Source of the DNA: Molanna angustata
Taxonomy: Eukaryota; Arthropoda; Insecta; Trichoptera; Molannidae
NCBI GenBank assembly: GCA_963576475.1
Contig: OY754979.1
Location: forward strand, 27,912,034-27,976,033
Reading direction: 5' to 3'
Length of the DNA stretch: 64,000 bases
Both the position numbers and the translations under genes were made by a program. Below are positions 46,256 through 57,030 of this stretch, piece after piece (the first letter of the stretch is position 1; each line of letters starts with the position of its first letter). The notes under the pieces are model-generated. The model was given only the letters and a program-made list of their open reading frames with translations, had not been told where the DNA came from and made no database searches.

Positions 46256-47162
46256 TCTAATATTAACAATAGCGAACAAGATGTGGTTTTAAAAATTATA
46301 TTAATGAATTGCCATTGTGATTTGAAAACTAAAATAATATATATTAACACAAAAATATTTACAGACTTAATGCTGTGAGAGGAAATTATTGATAAAATCA
46401 ATAGAAAATAATAATTTAAAATTCATAAGTATGTGTGGAATGAAAATAATTAAATTCTGTCATGTTAAAATCATTAATATTGGCAGCATAACTGTCTATA
46501 ATACCAAAGATATAAATTAACCTGAAAGATTTTATGTAAATCCAGATAATTATATAGGAAGTTAATAATCAGTTACTTTTAAGGCCGCACAGGCACTAAG
46601 AATTTTTAGCGAGTCGTACCCTACTTCTCGTACTGAAGTAGAAGAGGTGAGGTTCGTCCAACAATACCTTTTTGTGCAACTTGACTAGCGGGAAACAGGA
46701 ATGACGTAGGGGATAATATGAATTATACCTTTTTTTAAATAAAGATAAATTTAATAATCTAAAACCTTCAAAGTGTTTATTTATACTAAATTATAGTTTT
46801 ACATCTTACAAATTAAACAGATTACCTCTGCCACCAACTTCCTAAAAAGAGCTGATAATTTGAATAATTTAAAATATATATTTACTGTGACAGTACTTCT
46901 ATATAATAATTTTTAAATTATTTTTATATTTTAGGTGTCCGAAATCCAAGAATTATACAATACGGAAGGAGTTTCTCTTATATTTGTGAATGAAATAGAT
47001 TGCAAGAAAGAGAGCATTATATTTCTACAATTATTCTTTATTATAAGAATATGAGTGGAACATAAAAGAAGCAATAATTAGTTTTTATGAAATACCATAA
47101 TCTGCCAATAACAATTTGTATAATTACAAATGTATATTTTACTTGTGACAATTTTTTTAACA
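46256..47162. other. AT-rich stretch
   Basis: 46580-46720 is GC-richer and unrecognised. The remainder is AT-rich with no coding sequence. Confidence 0.4.
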
Positions 47163-47620
47163 TCTCGATAGAGACGAAGTTGGAATATTACTATAGGAGA
47201 ACCAGGAACTCAAGGCACCTACATGGCTTATGACCTGTCATCGGCTGGTTTATGTGATCACTTTATGCGCTTGCGCAACGTTCATCAATTATGCCTTCTT
47301 ATTGAGTTCCCTTATCAATGTAATTTTTTTAAAGTTCTATATATTTGAATAATGTGTAACAATTCACCTGAAAATAAGACATTATTACTATTGCCATCTA
47401 TGAAATAACAAAGAAACCTTTTTGTAACGCTATTTATTGAGAAATTGGTTTATTTGTAAACAATGAAAGTAACAGTACTTATCTCAATAGAGACTAAGTT
47501 GGAATATTATTATAGGAGAACCAGGAACTCACGGCACCTACAGGGCTTACGACTTGTCATCGTTTGGTTTACGTGATCACTTTATACATTTGCGCAACAT
47601 TCACCAATTATCCTAAAAAA
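47163..47620 (+). mobile_element. Two MITE family 1 copies in tandem
   Basis: Copy 1 starts CATCTCGATAGAGACGAAG at 47162-47181 and runs to the AATGAAAGTAACAGTACTT region near 47478. Copy 2 starts ATCTCAATAGAGACTAAG at 47480 and runs to CACCAATTATCC near 47612. Both have CATCGG/CATCGTTTGGTTTACGTGATCACTTTA-type cores. After copy 2 comes TTGACTCCCAGCAGGG and about 70 bp that also follows the complete copy at 54734-54797, so copy 2 is an internal deletion product. Confidence 0.8.
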
Positions 47621-47674
47621 TCATTGACTCCCAGCAGGGAAAAAATTTAATGTTTGCGTAAAAGCAAGTATAAA

Positions 47675-47770
47675 AATATTTATTTATTTAGTTTTTGTAC
47701 ATAATACAAACAAATATAATGCACACTGGTGGGCTTATTGCCCATAGGCAATTTCTTTCAACCAACCATA
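47675..47770 (-). mobile_element. SINE/LINE-tail family copy
   Basis: TTTATTTATTTAGTTTTTGTACATAATACAAAC, GGTGGGCTTATTGCCCATAGGCAATTTCTTTCAACCAACCA; closest relative of the copy inserted at 7838-8111. Confidence 0.8.
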
Positions 47771-48240
47771 TTCAATTTATATTTTTCTCTATGTAATAAG
47801 AATTCATAAAATAAAAAAAAAGTGTAAAGCATATTTACAATAAATATATTTTGGTTCTTTATTCCTCAATTATTTATTTTAGAGATTCTTATATTTATTA
47901 ATTTTACTTGAAAATTTTATTATTGAATGAATATTGTGTATATTTTTATGTTTTTTCTTCATTGCAATAAAAAATAGTACGATATTTAAAAGAGATTATT
48001 GTGAAATTTTCTTGTTGGAATGGCGTGTTTCCACCGTCTATCTAGATTTTGATTGGGTATATTATTTTTTCCGAGACGGAGAATGTTGTGTTTCCCGCCC
48101 TTTATCTGCTTTTCCAAACAATCCATTGAGCCATGTGGGTTTGTTACCAACTTGCCAAATACAAAATAATAAGATTGTAAAATGTGCTAGAACGAGATAA
48201 AAGTATATTTAATGTTGAAAATTGCGCACCAATAAAGTTG
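47771..48240. other. Stretch upstream of candidate promoter
   Basis: AT-rich; the open frame at 47934-48200 has no recognisable domain and is probably chance. Confidence 0.35.
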
Positions 48241-48760
48241 GATTATGGTTGGATTAATTGTTGGTAGTGAACTGCGCAGTGGGGGCATATCCGCTATCTT
48301 AGACAACTTTGTCTCTTTCTATCATCGATGTGTAATTTTAAAACATGGTGGTTGTCTCGTGTTTTGATGTGCGTCTTGTTTTCTGAGGCATTTAATTGAG
48401 TGAAAATACTGTTTATGGCTTGTTATATGGATTGTTTCGGTAGCGCCGTATATCTTGTGTCAATGTATTCATCATTGTGACAGCGGTCACTGTTTTGTAT
48501 CCTTGCACCTTCCTGATTTTGTTCCGCCGACATTCCGTGTTTTCTCACCATGCTGGTTGTTTGACGTGTTGTTTTGAGAGAAATGTTTTTTGTTCCCGAG
48601 GATTACATTCCATCGCAATTTACGCGTATTTTATTTTAATAGCATATCAATAAATGTGTTTATTTCTTTAATTTCTACCGTGTAATGTTTATTGTTGTCG
48701 CAGTAAACGTAGATTTGTAATTTCATTTCCTTGTTTTTTTTGTAACGTTTCGATATAATA
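48240..48760 (+). promoter_or_regulatory. Candidate promoter and 5' UTR of an unidentified gene
   Basis: A GC-richer, CpG-containing stretch (GAACTGCGCAGTGGGGGCATATCCGC near 48270-48295; GCGGTCACTG near 48480) directly upstream of an ATG followed by a consensus splice donor. No TATA box is visible. Inferred only from position and composition. Confidence 0.4.
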
Positions 48761-48794
48761 ATGCAGCAGGACAAAGAATCAACAATTCACGAAG
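48761..48794 (+). CDS. Probable first coding exon of an unidentified gene
   Basis: ATG in a good context (A at -3) begins MQQDKESTIHE plus one base, followed at once by the consensus donor GTAAGTG at 48795. A short acidic/polar N-terminus ending in phase 1 is a common first-exon pattern. No downstream exon was recognised in the remaining 15 kb of plus strand, so the next exon may lie beyond the window behind a long, transposon-rich intron. The product is unknown. Confidence 0.45.
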
Positions 48795-49118
48795 GTAAGT
48801 GAATATTTTGTCATTTTTCTGTTATAATTTTTAGTAATATACTTTATAATTAATTAATTAATTTAGTAGAAAATCACGACCAATCTTCTCATTGTTGCCA
48901 ACCAAATTTAATGTGCATCTATACCTAATTTACAAAATTTAAATTCAATGATCTATGTTTAATGCGTCAGAGAATTGTATAAAATATTTTTTGGAATCTA
49001 GAATACTAAGCATGTTTTTTTAAGACGCAATTTAAAAATATTTTATATTTTTGTCGTGGGTAACATGGTGTGATGGTATATATTATATACCTATATACTC
49101 GTAGGTCTTTATATATCA

Positions 49119-49160
49119 GAGGTTCTCAACCTTGGGCTTCCACTTGATCTGCGTTGTAGA
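49119..49160. mobile_element. Solitary hAT-like terminus
   Basis: CAGAGGTTCTCAACCTTGGGCTTCC has the CAGNGGTTCTCAA form of hAT element ends, but no matching right end is found before the next hAT element. Confidence 0.4.
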
Positions 49161-49202
49161 TTTTCTATTTGAGTAATTGAGTATTATCAAAATAGTCTAT
49201 AG

Positions 49203-49931
49203 CAGCGGTTCCTAAATGGTGGTCCGCGGAACCCTGGGGTTCCGTGGAAGGGTCACAGGGGTTCCGCGGTCTTTCCGAGAGAAATTTTATTTTTTATTTA
49301 TTCGAATTGAAGCTAACAATACATGAATTAAGTATAGATACAGATAAAACTTACATTACAAAAAATATCCAATCCATACATCAATCTATTAAAAGCTTAC
49401 AATAATATCAAAATAAATAAAACATAAAACGTTCGTGGAAGACTCGTTACCGCGCGCTGTCGCGTCTACCCGATAAAAAGTGCGGGCGGTGCGGGACGTA
49501 GAGACGAGCGGTGCATTGCACAGCACACTCATCTGATTTATTTTTACAAACACAAGACTGACTCAACAAATCATAACGAAAATTGCCGCGCAGTGAGTGT
49601 AATTTCTTGGGACAAACATTACAAGTCTAAAATTTTCTCGCTGTGCGGCAATTTTCGTTTTGATTTATTGATAAAAACACAACAGGACTGAAATTTTCTC
49701 GCTACGCGGCATTTTTCTTTTTTGGTTTACTGGTGCAAACATTAAAAGCTTAAAAAATTTTCGCTGCGCAGCAGTTTTTATTTATTGATACAGTCTAACA
49801 TGAAAATATTGAAACTATGTACATACAAGGTAAACACTTTATGTAGTTATCAAAATAGCCAGATGTAGGGTTCCGCCAAAAAAAGTATGATCATTTAGGG
49901 TTCCATGGCCAAATAAAATTGGGAACCGCTG
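49203..49931. mobile_element. Non-autonomous hAT element, 729 bp, with 8-bp duplication
   Basis: Starts CAGCGGTTCCTAAA and ends the inverse TTGGGAACCGCTG. It is flanked by GTCTATAG on both sides (49195-49202 and 49932-49939), the 8-bp target duplication diagnostic of hAT insertion. It contains no transposase. The interior 49560-49790 holds about four diverged repeats of a CTCGCTGYGCGGCAATTTT block, separated by ATTGATAMAAACA-type links. Confidence 0.95.
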
Positions 49932-49939
49932 GTCTATAG

Positions 49940-50320
49940 AACATAAACAATCACATAATTCAAAAATTTACTTATAGGTATTATTAACTTATAATTTTCT
50001 TACTTTCTATGTGTACCTACCTATTTATAATTTGAATGGTTATAAATATCAATCCAAATTATTTATACATTAAATATTATTTATACTATAGGAAACGGCG
50101 TGATGGTATGTATGTATGTACTATAGGTAATAATTTTGTTTTAATGTTAGTGGGAAATCATTTTAATAATGATTACATTACACAATTACGTAAGATTTAT
50201 ATTATAAAATTAATTTGTCAATAAAAATATACAGATAATTTAAAAAGGGCTAACTAAAAAATATTGTTGCCAAGACATATTTTGCTTATATATTTAGAAA
50301 TCCAGTCGCCCTTACAAAAT
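49940..50320. other. AT-rich stretch
   Basis: No coding sequence. CGGCGTGATGGTATGTATGTATG near 50090 is a word also seen near 38707 and 49070. Confidence 0.4.
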
Positions 50321-50321
50321 C

Positions 50322-50396
50322 GGCCTTGGTGGTTCAGTTAATTAGATATCTGGCTCTTGAGATGAAGTTTCCGGGTTCGATTCCCGGCGGTGACAA
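50322..50396 (+). mobile_element. tRNA-derived SINE body (copy 3, best preserved)
   Basis: A box TGGTTCAGTTAATTAGA and B box GGGTTCGATTCCCGG at tRNA spacing, but no proper acceptor stem (3' side reads GGTGACAATACG). With copies at 12150 and 35608 this is a SINE, not a working tRNA gene. Confidence 0.8.
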
Positions 50397-51000
50397 TACG
50401 TCTAATTCTGTAACTTTTTGAATTAAAATAGGAACGTTTAAAATTTTAGAATTGAGGTCATTTGAACTTAATTTCGTATTTTCTAACTGACGTTGTTCCT
50501 AAAACTAAAATCTACGTAATTAGTGCACCGTAGCTAACAATTTGAACTCAAATTGTCTATGGCGCGGACTACGCATGCGTACTGCGCACTGTTCGGCCAT
50601 GTTTATTTTTATGTCATGTAGACGTGATGTCGCCTAGCCTTACATTTAAACTGATCTGCACTAATATTCTTAGGTTTTTATTTTTAACATAAGGCAACAC
50701 ATCTAAATTATCCATTTTTATTTGTTTCCGTACACAACTGTTTCAAAACAACTAAAATATCCCGGACTGCTGTTAAAATACCTAGTTATACGCTTCCAAT
50801 TACGTGTGAACTAAAATTCGGAACGTTTTGACAGTTGATTCGACTGAAATGTGGGGAATTAAACTAATACGTGTCTAATAATGTCTCAGAACAGGTTTTA
50901 CCTAGTGAGGCAGTTTATGACAATAGTAAAATATCTGGTAACTATTATGTAACCTAAGTTAAATATATTATGATGCATTAAAATAAAATTTGTTACTAGA
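50397..51000. other. Non-coding stretch
   Basis: 50560-50640 is CpG-bearing (GGCGCGGACTACGCATGCGTACTGCGCAC). Otherwise AT-rich and unrecognised. Confidence 0.4.
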
Positions 51001-51250
51001 TTTAAGGGGGGGACTGCTGCCAACGTACCTATTTTTTCAATTTGAATTTTCGTCATTACTATAAAACGAATCATTTTGAAAAAAAAATAACCTAGTTAGT
51101 TTGGATATTAATAAATAAAAATATACCTTAATTTTTTAATTATGTTCTGTATATATTCTTGTGGGAAAATAATAAGCATACCCCAATTTTTCACATTTAT
51201 CTTAAATTTCTAAAAAACTATAAGGTATAGAGCATTATATTTTTTTTATA

Positions 51251-51455
51251 AATTAAGGAAGATCAAAATATCTGGAAAAATACGATGTTACGTTGCATTA
51301 ATGCATCAGGTTAAGTTAATAAACCAAAAAAACTTATATTTCGAAATGGCGCTGAATAGAAAATAAATGTTTTTTTGGTTTATTTTCTAAACCTGAAGCA
51401 TTAATGCAACGTCACATCGTATTTTTCTAGATATTTTTGTCTTCTTTAATTTAAA
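51251..51455. repeat. Internal fold-back, about 80-bp arms
   Basis: AATTAAGGAAGATCAAAATATCTGGAAAAATACGATG...GCATTAATGCATCAGG (left arm) is inverted at 51372-51455 with few mismatches. About 40 bp of loop reads TTTCGAAATGGCGCTGAATAG. Confidence 0.8.
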
Positions 51456-51689
51456 AAAAAATATGTTGAACTACGCCTTATATTCCAACTGTCGATTTGT
51501 TCAGGAGAACTTTGTTCTCTTAACATATCGACAATGTTTCAAGCCAGAATACGCGAGAATTGTATGGAGAGGTCTACTTTTTTCACGGCTTTTCCAACTT
51601 TGAAGTCAAAAAACACCAACTTAGAGGCTTCGCAGCATATATGTTCCATACACGGATTTACTCAGAATTCGGAGTAGAACATTTCGTGT

Positions 51690-51728
51690 GTCTGTGTGTG
51701 TGTGTGTGTGTGTCTGTGTGTGTGTGTG
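51690..51728. repeat. TG microsatellite
   Basis: TG dinucleotide run interrupted by CTG, followed by a C-rich stretch. Confidence 0.95.
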
Positions 51729-52716
51729 TCCGTCCCCCCCTTATAACTTTTGATCCGCTCAATTTACAGAGCCTAAAATTTCAGAATATATAAACAGTTA
51801 CAGGCCTACAAAACTTTTATACTCGGAATTTTGAATTTTTGTTTCAGTCAGGGGTTATCAACTTTTGAATTTTTATTTTATTTTTCCATATATCTCAGAA
51901 ACCATAAACGCTAGAACGCTGAAAATTGGTACAAACATAGACAAATACAAAATCTCAAATTAGTTTTTTCAAAAAAATTCCAGGGTTTCTAAAACATTTT
52001 TTATTAAGAAAAATATTTTTTTTATGATAAATTTATGAGTTTAACTGCCTATATTTCCAAAACTTTTACAATTATCGAAAAAAACCGAAACACCCCAACT
52101 AGATAATTTAATTTTCTATAAAAAATATTAACACTGTAGTAGAAGATCTCAATTTTTTTTTAACAATTTTTTTAAAAATTGAATTTAGTGACGACATCGC
52201 TTCATACATTTTGTATGGCAGTCGCCTATACACAATATGTAAGAAGACTTAATAGTTTGATACTTCATCTCCAAACATACATACATACCATCATGCTATT
52301 TGCATATTCTGGGTAGGAAAAAGGATCTTCCTCCATACTATTCTATCTTGACATACATACCTACATATGTTGTATAGAAAACAAAATATCTGAAAATATT
52401 CAATAATTTGTATCTATGGGTTTATAGTTTGGTACATATTCTTCAACTATACATACTATCGCTATCGACAGTTGGATCTCATGTGTTACATGCAACTAGT
52501 TTATTAAAAATATAAGATAAACGTTGAAAATCGGGGTATGCCATTATTTTTCTACAAGAATTTATACAGAACATTATCAAAAAGTAAAGATACATTTTTC
52601 TTTATGAATACCCAAACTATTTAAATTATTTTTTTCAAAACGATTTGATAAGAAATAATGATGGTATATCAAATTGAAAAATAGGTACGTTGGCAGCAGT
52701 CCCTCCCTTAAGGAAA

Positions 52717-53639
52717 AATTGTATTTTATATACCTAATAAATAAAAAAAAAAATACGTGACTTACTTGGAGTAAGAACGTTTCTAAATAGGAACGTCCCT
52801 ATTTCAGCATTATAGAATAGACTGTGTGAAATAGGAACGCATCTATTTTAGCCGGAACGTTCTTAAAAAGTTATATAGAATCGGACGTAGTGTGTTTTCA
52901 TTTTGGATTTGTGAGACTATTTGGAGCACAAGTTTTTTGAAAATGGCAACTTGTTATTATTGGGTGCTAATATCAGTAATTTGATTTTATATAACCCTGA
53001 AACGTGCGTCTGAGGATGTTCTCTGTGTGTGGCTAAAGCATTAAGTTTGAGGAATATAAATATTTTTATACTTTTTTACACTCTTTTATTTAACTTCACT
53101 TGTCTCTCCGTACCAGAATTTTGCAATTGATTTTTAGCTGACTTCCCGACCAGTCAGAGCTCTGATATTTTCAGAATTTGTGTATCACCGATGACAATGC
53201 ATGTTAAAACAATTAAACAACTTTGTATTTCATACAAAAATTAGTGTAATTGTAATTAATATGTTATGTATGTTCATTATTTGAATTCGTTTGCTGTATA
53301 AAACAACTGTGTTTGACATGACGTGTTTGACAGTGGCAGTATGAAAGTGAATAATCTACGGACTGTTTGATTATTCTTTGTTTCGACGTGGTGAAAATTT
53401 TGAAAAGTGTGTCCCATCTTTTTTTAAAGTAAGTAGGTACTTGTTATATTTTTATAAATGAATTAAATTTCATAATAATGAACTTCCAGCGTGTTAGCGA
53501 AATACATTATTTATTTATGTAGGTTATATACCGGTTCCGAAACGTAAACAAAATAATATATACCTACCTAAGTTGATGTAATGTTATTTACAATATTATT
53601 GATATTACTAGCTTTTATGTCCCGCCGTTGGCCAAGAAT
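52717..53639. other. Non-coding stretch with diverged MITE copy
   Basis: 52775-52880 reads, in reverse complement, like the middle of the MITE at 57777-57977 (CCGG, GCGTTCCTATTTCA and TATAATGCTGAAATA words). The rest is AT-rich without coding sequence. Confidence 0.45.
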
Positions 53640-54945
53640 GTAAAATTGTGAAAGAAAAAGCAATCGTTTTTATAATATTGTCACCCAATTATTTTGCAAT
53701 ATCAGACTATGAAAAGTGGTTTGAAATTTGATTGAGTTTAAGTATTGTAAAATGTTCAAGTGATGGCCACAACCCATTCTTTTTTATATATTGCTATAAA
53801 GTGTGAATGAAGTATAATATTTATACAATTTCTGCTCGCATGGACTATGCGTAATGGTTTTAAATATGACTGTTTATCAACGTTGTAAAGAGATTGGTTT
53901 GGCCACAACCCCCATTTTTAAATATTATCATCGAAAACAAATTGTAATGTGTACCTATTGAAAATTTAGTAATTTTGGATGTTGGGATGTGGTTAAAATT
54001 TGATTAAACAAACGTAGGTACTGAAAAGATCTAGTATTGGTCACATCCCATTCGTTTTTATATTTTTTCATCAAGTGTGCATTATATTTTTGCTCAATTT
54101 GACTGAAAGTCTTCATTAACGAAGAAGAAGAAGACTTGAACTATAGTAAATAGTTTTTAATTTGAATATAAATGTTGTGAAGAGTTCAGTAATGGCCACA
54201 ACCCCCATTCTTTAAATATTAGGTGTTGAAAATTATTCAAAATAGGATGATATAAATGGTTTAAATTTATTTTTTAACAGATTTTTAATTATCTCAATAG
54301 AGACGAAGTTGGAATATTTATTGTAGGAGAACCGGGAAATCAAGGCACCTACAGGGCTTACGACCTGTCATCGGCTGGTTTACGTGATCACTTTATGCGC
54401 TTGCGCAACGTTCACCAATTATGCCTTTTAATGAGATCCCTATCAATTCAATTTTGAAAGTTCTATATATTGTAATACTGAAATTCTTTTCGCTTGAAAA
54501 TAAGGAATTTTTACTACAGCCATCTATGGGTGAAATTATGAACAACAATCTTATTATATTTATTTATTTTGTTGGAACGCCATCTATTGAGAGAATTGGT
54601 TTTTTGTAAATAATGAAAGCCACAATTCTTATATCTGAGGTGACAATGCATTTTTCGCATAGAAGTCACCCCTGAATTGCGCCAGCGACCAACTTCGTCT
54701 CTATTGAGATAATTAAAAATCTGTTAAAAAATATCTTTGACTCCCGACAGGGAAAAAAAAAATCCAATGTTTGCGCATATGCAATAATAAAAATATTCGG
54801 TTTAAATTTAATTAAACAAAAGTATTGAAAAGATTCTAGTGCAGGTTATATCGTCACATCCCATATCCCATTCATTTCATATGTATTTTCATCAAGTGTG
54901 CATATCGTTAATAATATTTCTGCACAATAGACTATTAGACTTAAA
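53640..54945. repeat. Degenerate long-period tandem repeat, interrupted by a MITE
   Basis: The block GGCCACAACCC(C)ATTCTTT..., followed by a TCATCAAGTGTGCATTAT-like part and a TGCTCAATTTGACT-like part, recurs near 53763, 53900, 54037, 54190 and 54860. Spacing is roughly 135-155 bp once the insertion at 54270-54798 is removed. Copies are strongly diverged. Confidence 0.65.
54270..54798 (+). mobile_element. MITE family 1, complete copy
   Basis: Inverted repeats of about 44 bp (TTTTTTAACAGATTTTTAATTATCTCAATAGAGACGAAGTTGG at 54270-54312 and its reverse complement at about 54689-54732). A further 65 bp (TTTGACTCCCGACAGGG...AAAAATATTC) also follows the 47480 copy. GGTTTAAATTTA flanks the whole at 54258-54269 and 54799-54810, possibly a 12-bp duplication, although the surrounding array is itself repetitive. 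No coding sequence. Confidence 0.8.
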
Positions 54946-55420
54946 ACTAACCCAAAAGACTAAATAAAAAAGAGAAAAATAAGTATAAGACTATAAGAAA
55001 TAGTTTGTATAAAAAACTATTCCAATGGTCTACATAAGATAAGTAAAAATACATATACCTAATAGAAGAATTAGACTATTGGAAATAGATTGTATAAAAG
55101 CTCACCCAAAGGTCTACAAAAAAGAAGAAGAAGAATATTTAGACTATTGGAAATAGTTTGTATAAATACTGACCAAAAGGTCTACATAAAAGAAAATGAA
55201 TAAGACTATTGGAAATAGTTTGTATTAAAACTCTCCCAAAAGTCTTCGTACTTAAATGAAGAAGAATAATAATTAGACTAAAGGAAATAATTTTTATAAA
55301 AAAATGACCCAAATGTATACATAAAAGAAGAAGAAGATGAATTAGACAATAGGAAATAGTTTGTATAAAAACTGCCCTAAAGGTCTACATAAAATTAAGA
55401 AGAAACAGAATTAGACTCCA
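54925..55420. repeat. Tandem array 1, about 65-75 bp unit, about 7 copies
   Basis: Unit TTAGACTATTGGAAATAGTTTGTATAAAAACT...CCAAAGGTCTACATAAAAGAAGAAGAAGAA. Each copy ends in a GAA-rich run of variable length. Confidence 0.85.
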
Positions 55421-55424
55421 GGAC

Positions 55425-55590
55425 CCGCCGCTTCAGGCCCTTCAGTACCTCCCGTCCCTTTAATCCCTCATTACGTCCCTTCCCATCAGACCCTTCACTA
55501 CCTTCCGTCCCTTCAGGCAGTTTTATACCTCCCGTCCCTTGAGGCCCTTTAGTGCATCCCTTCCCTTCATTACATCCCGTCCCATCAGTC
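55425..55590. repeat. Tandem array 2, pyrimidine-rich, about 27-bp unit
   Basis: Degenerate repeats of CTTCAGTACCTCCCGTCCCTT; about 6 copies. Strong strand asymmetry (C/T on the plus strand), in contrast to the purine-rich arrays on both sides. Confidence 0.8.
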
Positions 55591-55604
55591 GGTTAAGAAA
55601 AGTT

Positions 55605-56230
55605 TAAATCCAGAAACCATCCTGGAAGAACCGCGAAGAGATGAAAGAACATTCTTTTCCCAGGATGCTCTACTTAATAGGTAAAATGACTAAATACACG
55701 AAGAAGAAGAAAAAAGTTTAAACCCAGATACCTGCGAAGAGATGGAAGGACAGTTGGACCTTCTTCTCCCAGGATTCTCCAACTTCATAGGTAAAATGAC
55801 CAAAAATACACGATGAAGAAGAAGAAGAAGAAATAAGTTTAAATCCAGATACCTGCGAAGAGATGGAAGGAAAATTGGACATTCTTCTCCCAGGTTAGTC
55901 CACCTTCAAAGGTAAAATGACCAAATAGACGATGAAGAAGAAGAAGAAAAAAGTTTAAATCCAGAAACCTGCGAAGAGATGGAAGGAAAATTGGACCTTC
56001 ATCTCCCAGGATAGTTCATCTTCATAGGTAAGATGACCAAGTACACGTTGAAGAAAAAGAAGAAAAAAGTTTATATGCAGAACCCGTCCTGGAAGACCTG
56101 TGAAGAGATGGAGGGACAGTCGGACCTTCTTTTCCCAGGATACTCCCCCTTCATAGGTAAAACGACCAAATACACGAAGAAGAAGAAGAATAACAAAAAA
56201 GTTTAAATCCAAAAACCATCCTGGGCATAC
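55605..56230. repeat. Tandem array 3, about 115-125 bp unit, about 5.5 copies
   Basis: Unit AAGTTTAAATCCAGAAACC(ATCCTGGAAGA)CCTGCGAAGAGATGGAAGG...TTCTCCCAGGAT...CATAGGTAAAATGACCAAATACACGAAGAAGAAGAA. Copies differ mainly by presence of CATCCTGGAAGA and by the length of the closing GAA run. Confidence 0.9.
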
Positions 56231-56790
56231 GCTCGACAATTCACCAAAGTTTCATTATAATCGGACAAACGGTTGATAAATAAATAAATAAAATAATTTT
56301 CCTATAGGAAATCAGTATAGGTATATTATTGTTGATTTGTAAGTAAATAGTATTAGGTAGGTACCTACCTACAACAACCTTCTAAATAAATTCGATTCCT
56401 AACAAATTTTATTTGAATATCACATTCTTTCTGTAGCCATGGAAACGATTCGAACACGTAAGTAATATCGAATGGTTCGGATACATTTTTTGAATATGTA
56501 GGTACCTACATTGGTTTGTTCGATGCCATAAAAATGAAAATTGTCCGAAATATCAAATATTATATACAAATTATGCAATTTTACTATGCCCATATCTTTA
56601 CTAATAATTAACAGACTTTTACAATATACGTCTTAAAACTTGCTGTAATGTCTTGTGTTTTATTTTATTATTTCATATTTATATTTATTTCAAAGGTTTA
56701 TTATTTTCAAGAACATATTCATTCGGTAGGAAAATGAAATATTGTATGAAAAGATATTAAAATGGCGGCATTTATGTACAAAACGCTTAC
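56231..56790. other. AT-rich stretch with TAGGTACCTAC words
   Basis: GTAGGTACCTACCTAC near 56355 and 56505; no coding sequence. Confidence 0.4.
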
Positions 56791-56799
56791 TTTAAAAAT

Positions 56800-57030
56800 A
56801 AGTTAAACATTATAATTATACAAAATATTCACCATGTTTTTCACTTAAACGCTAAGTTATACTTGAAAGTAAATTTTTTTCGTGTAAATACGTACTTCTA
56901 ACTTTTAAACTAACAGATATATGCGTGCAAAATGTACACTTTTTTGACAGATACGACTTGGAAAATTTTGTATGAAAAAAATAATTATTGAAATATTTTT
57001 AAAATTCAGCATTTTTATCGCATTATTTTT
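56800..57030 (-). repeat. Dispersed repeat, copy 2
   Basis: Reverse-complement relative of 19940-20160, clearest over 56850-56905. Confidence 0.6.

Larger units (their letters stand above)
51003..52716. mobile_element. 1.7-kb element with about 200-bp imperfect terminal inverted repeats
   Basis: The left end TTAAGGGGGGGACTGCTGCCAACGTACCTATTTTTTCAATTTGA (51000-51045) and the reverse complement of the right end (52670-52716) match closely. The similarity extends about 200 bp inward (AAACGATTTG..., TATGTTCTGTATA, TGGCATACCCC). TTAA abuts both ends, a possible target duplication. Inside are a second fold-back (51251-51330 versus 51372-51455), a short palindrome (51490-51535) and a TG repeat (51690-51728). 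No transposase frame; superfamily unassigned. Confidence 0.8.

Noticed and set aside
47934..48200. Small gene of 88 codons
   Set aside because: No recognisable domain, no upstream signals, low-complexity AT-rich start; probably chance.
50322..50396. Functional tRNA gene
   Set aside because: A and B boxes are present but no acceptor stem pairs, and two more decayed copies exist in the window; it is a SINE.
51560..51793. Cysteine/valine-rich small protein
   Set aside because: The pattern comes from the TG microsatellite inside the inverted-repeat element.
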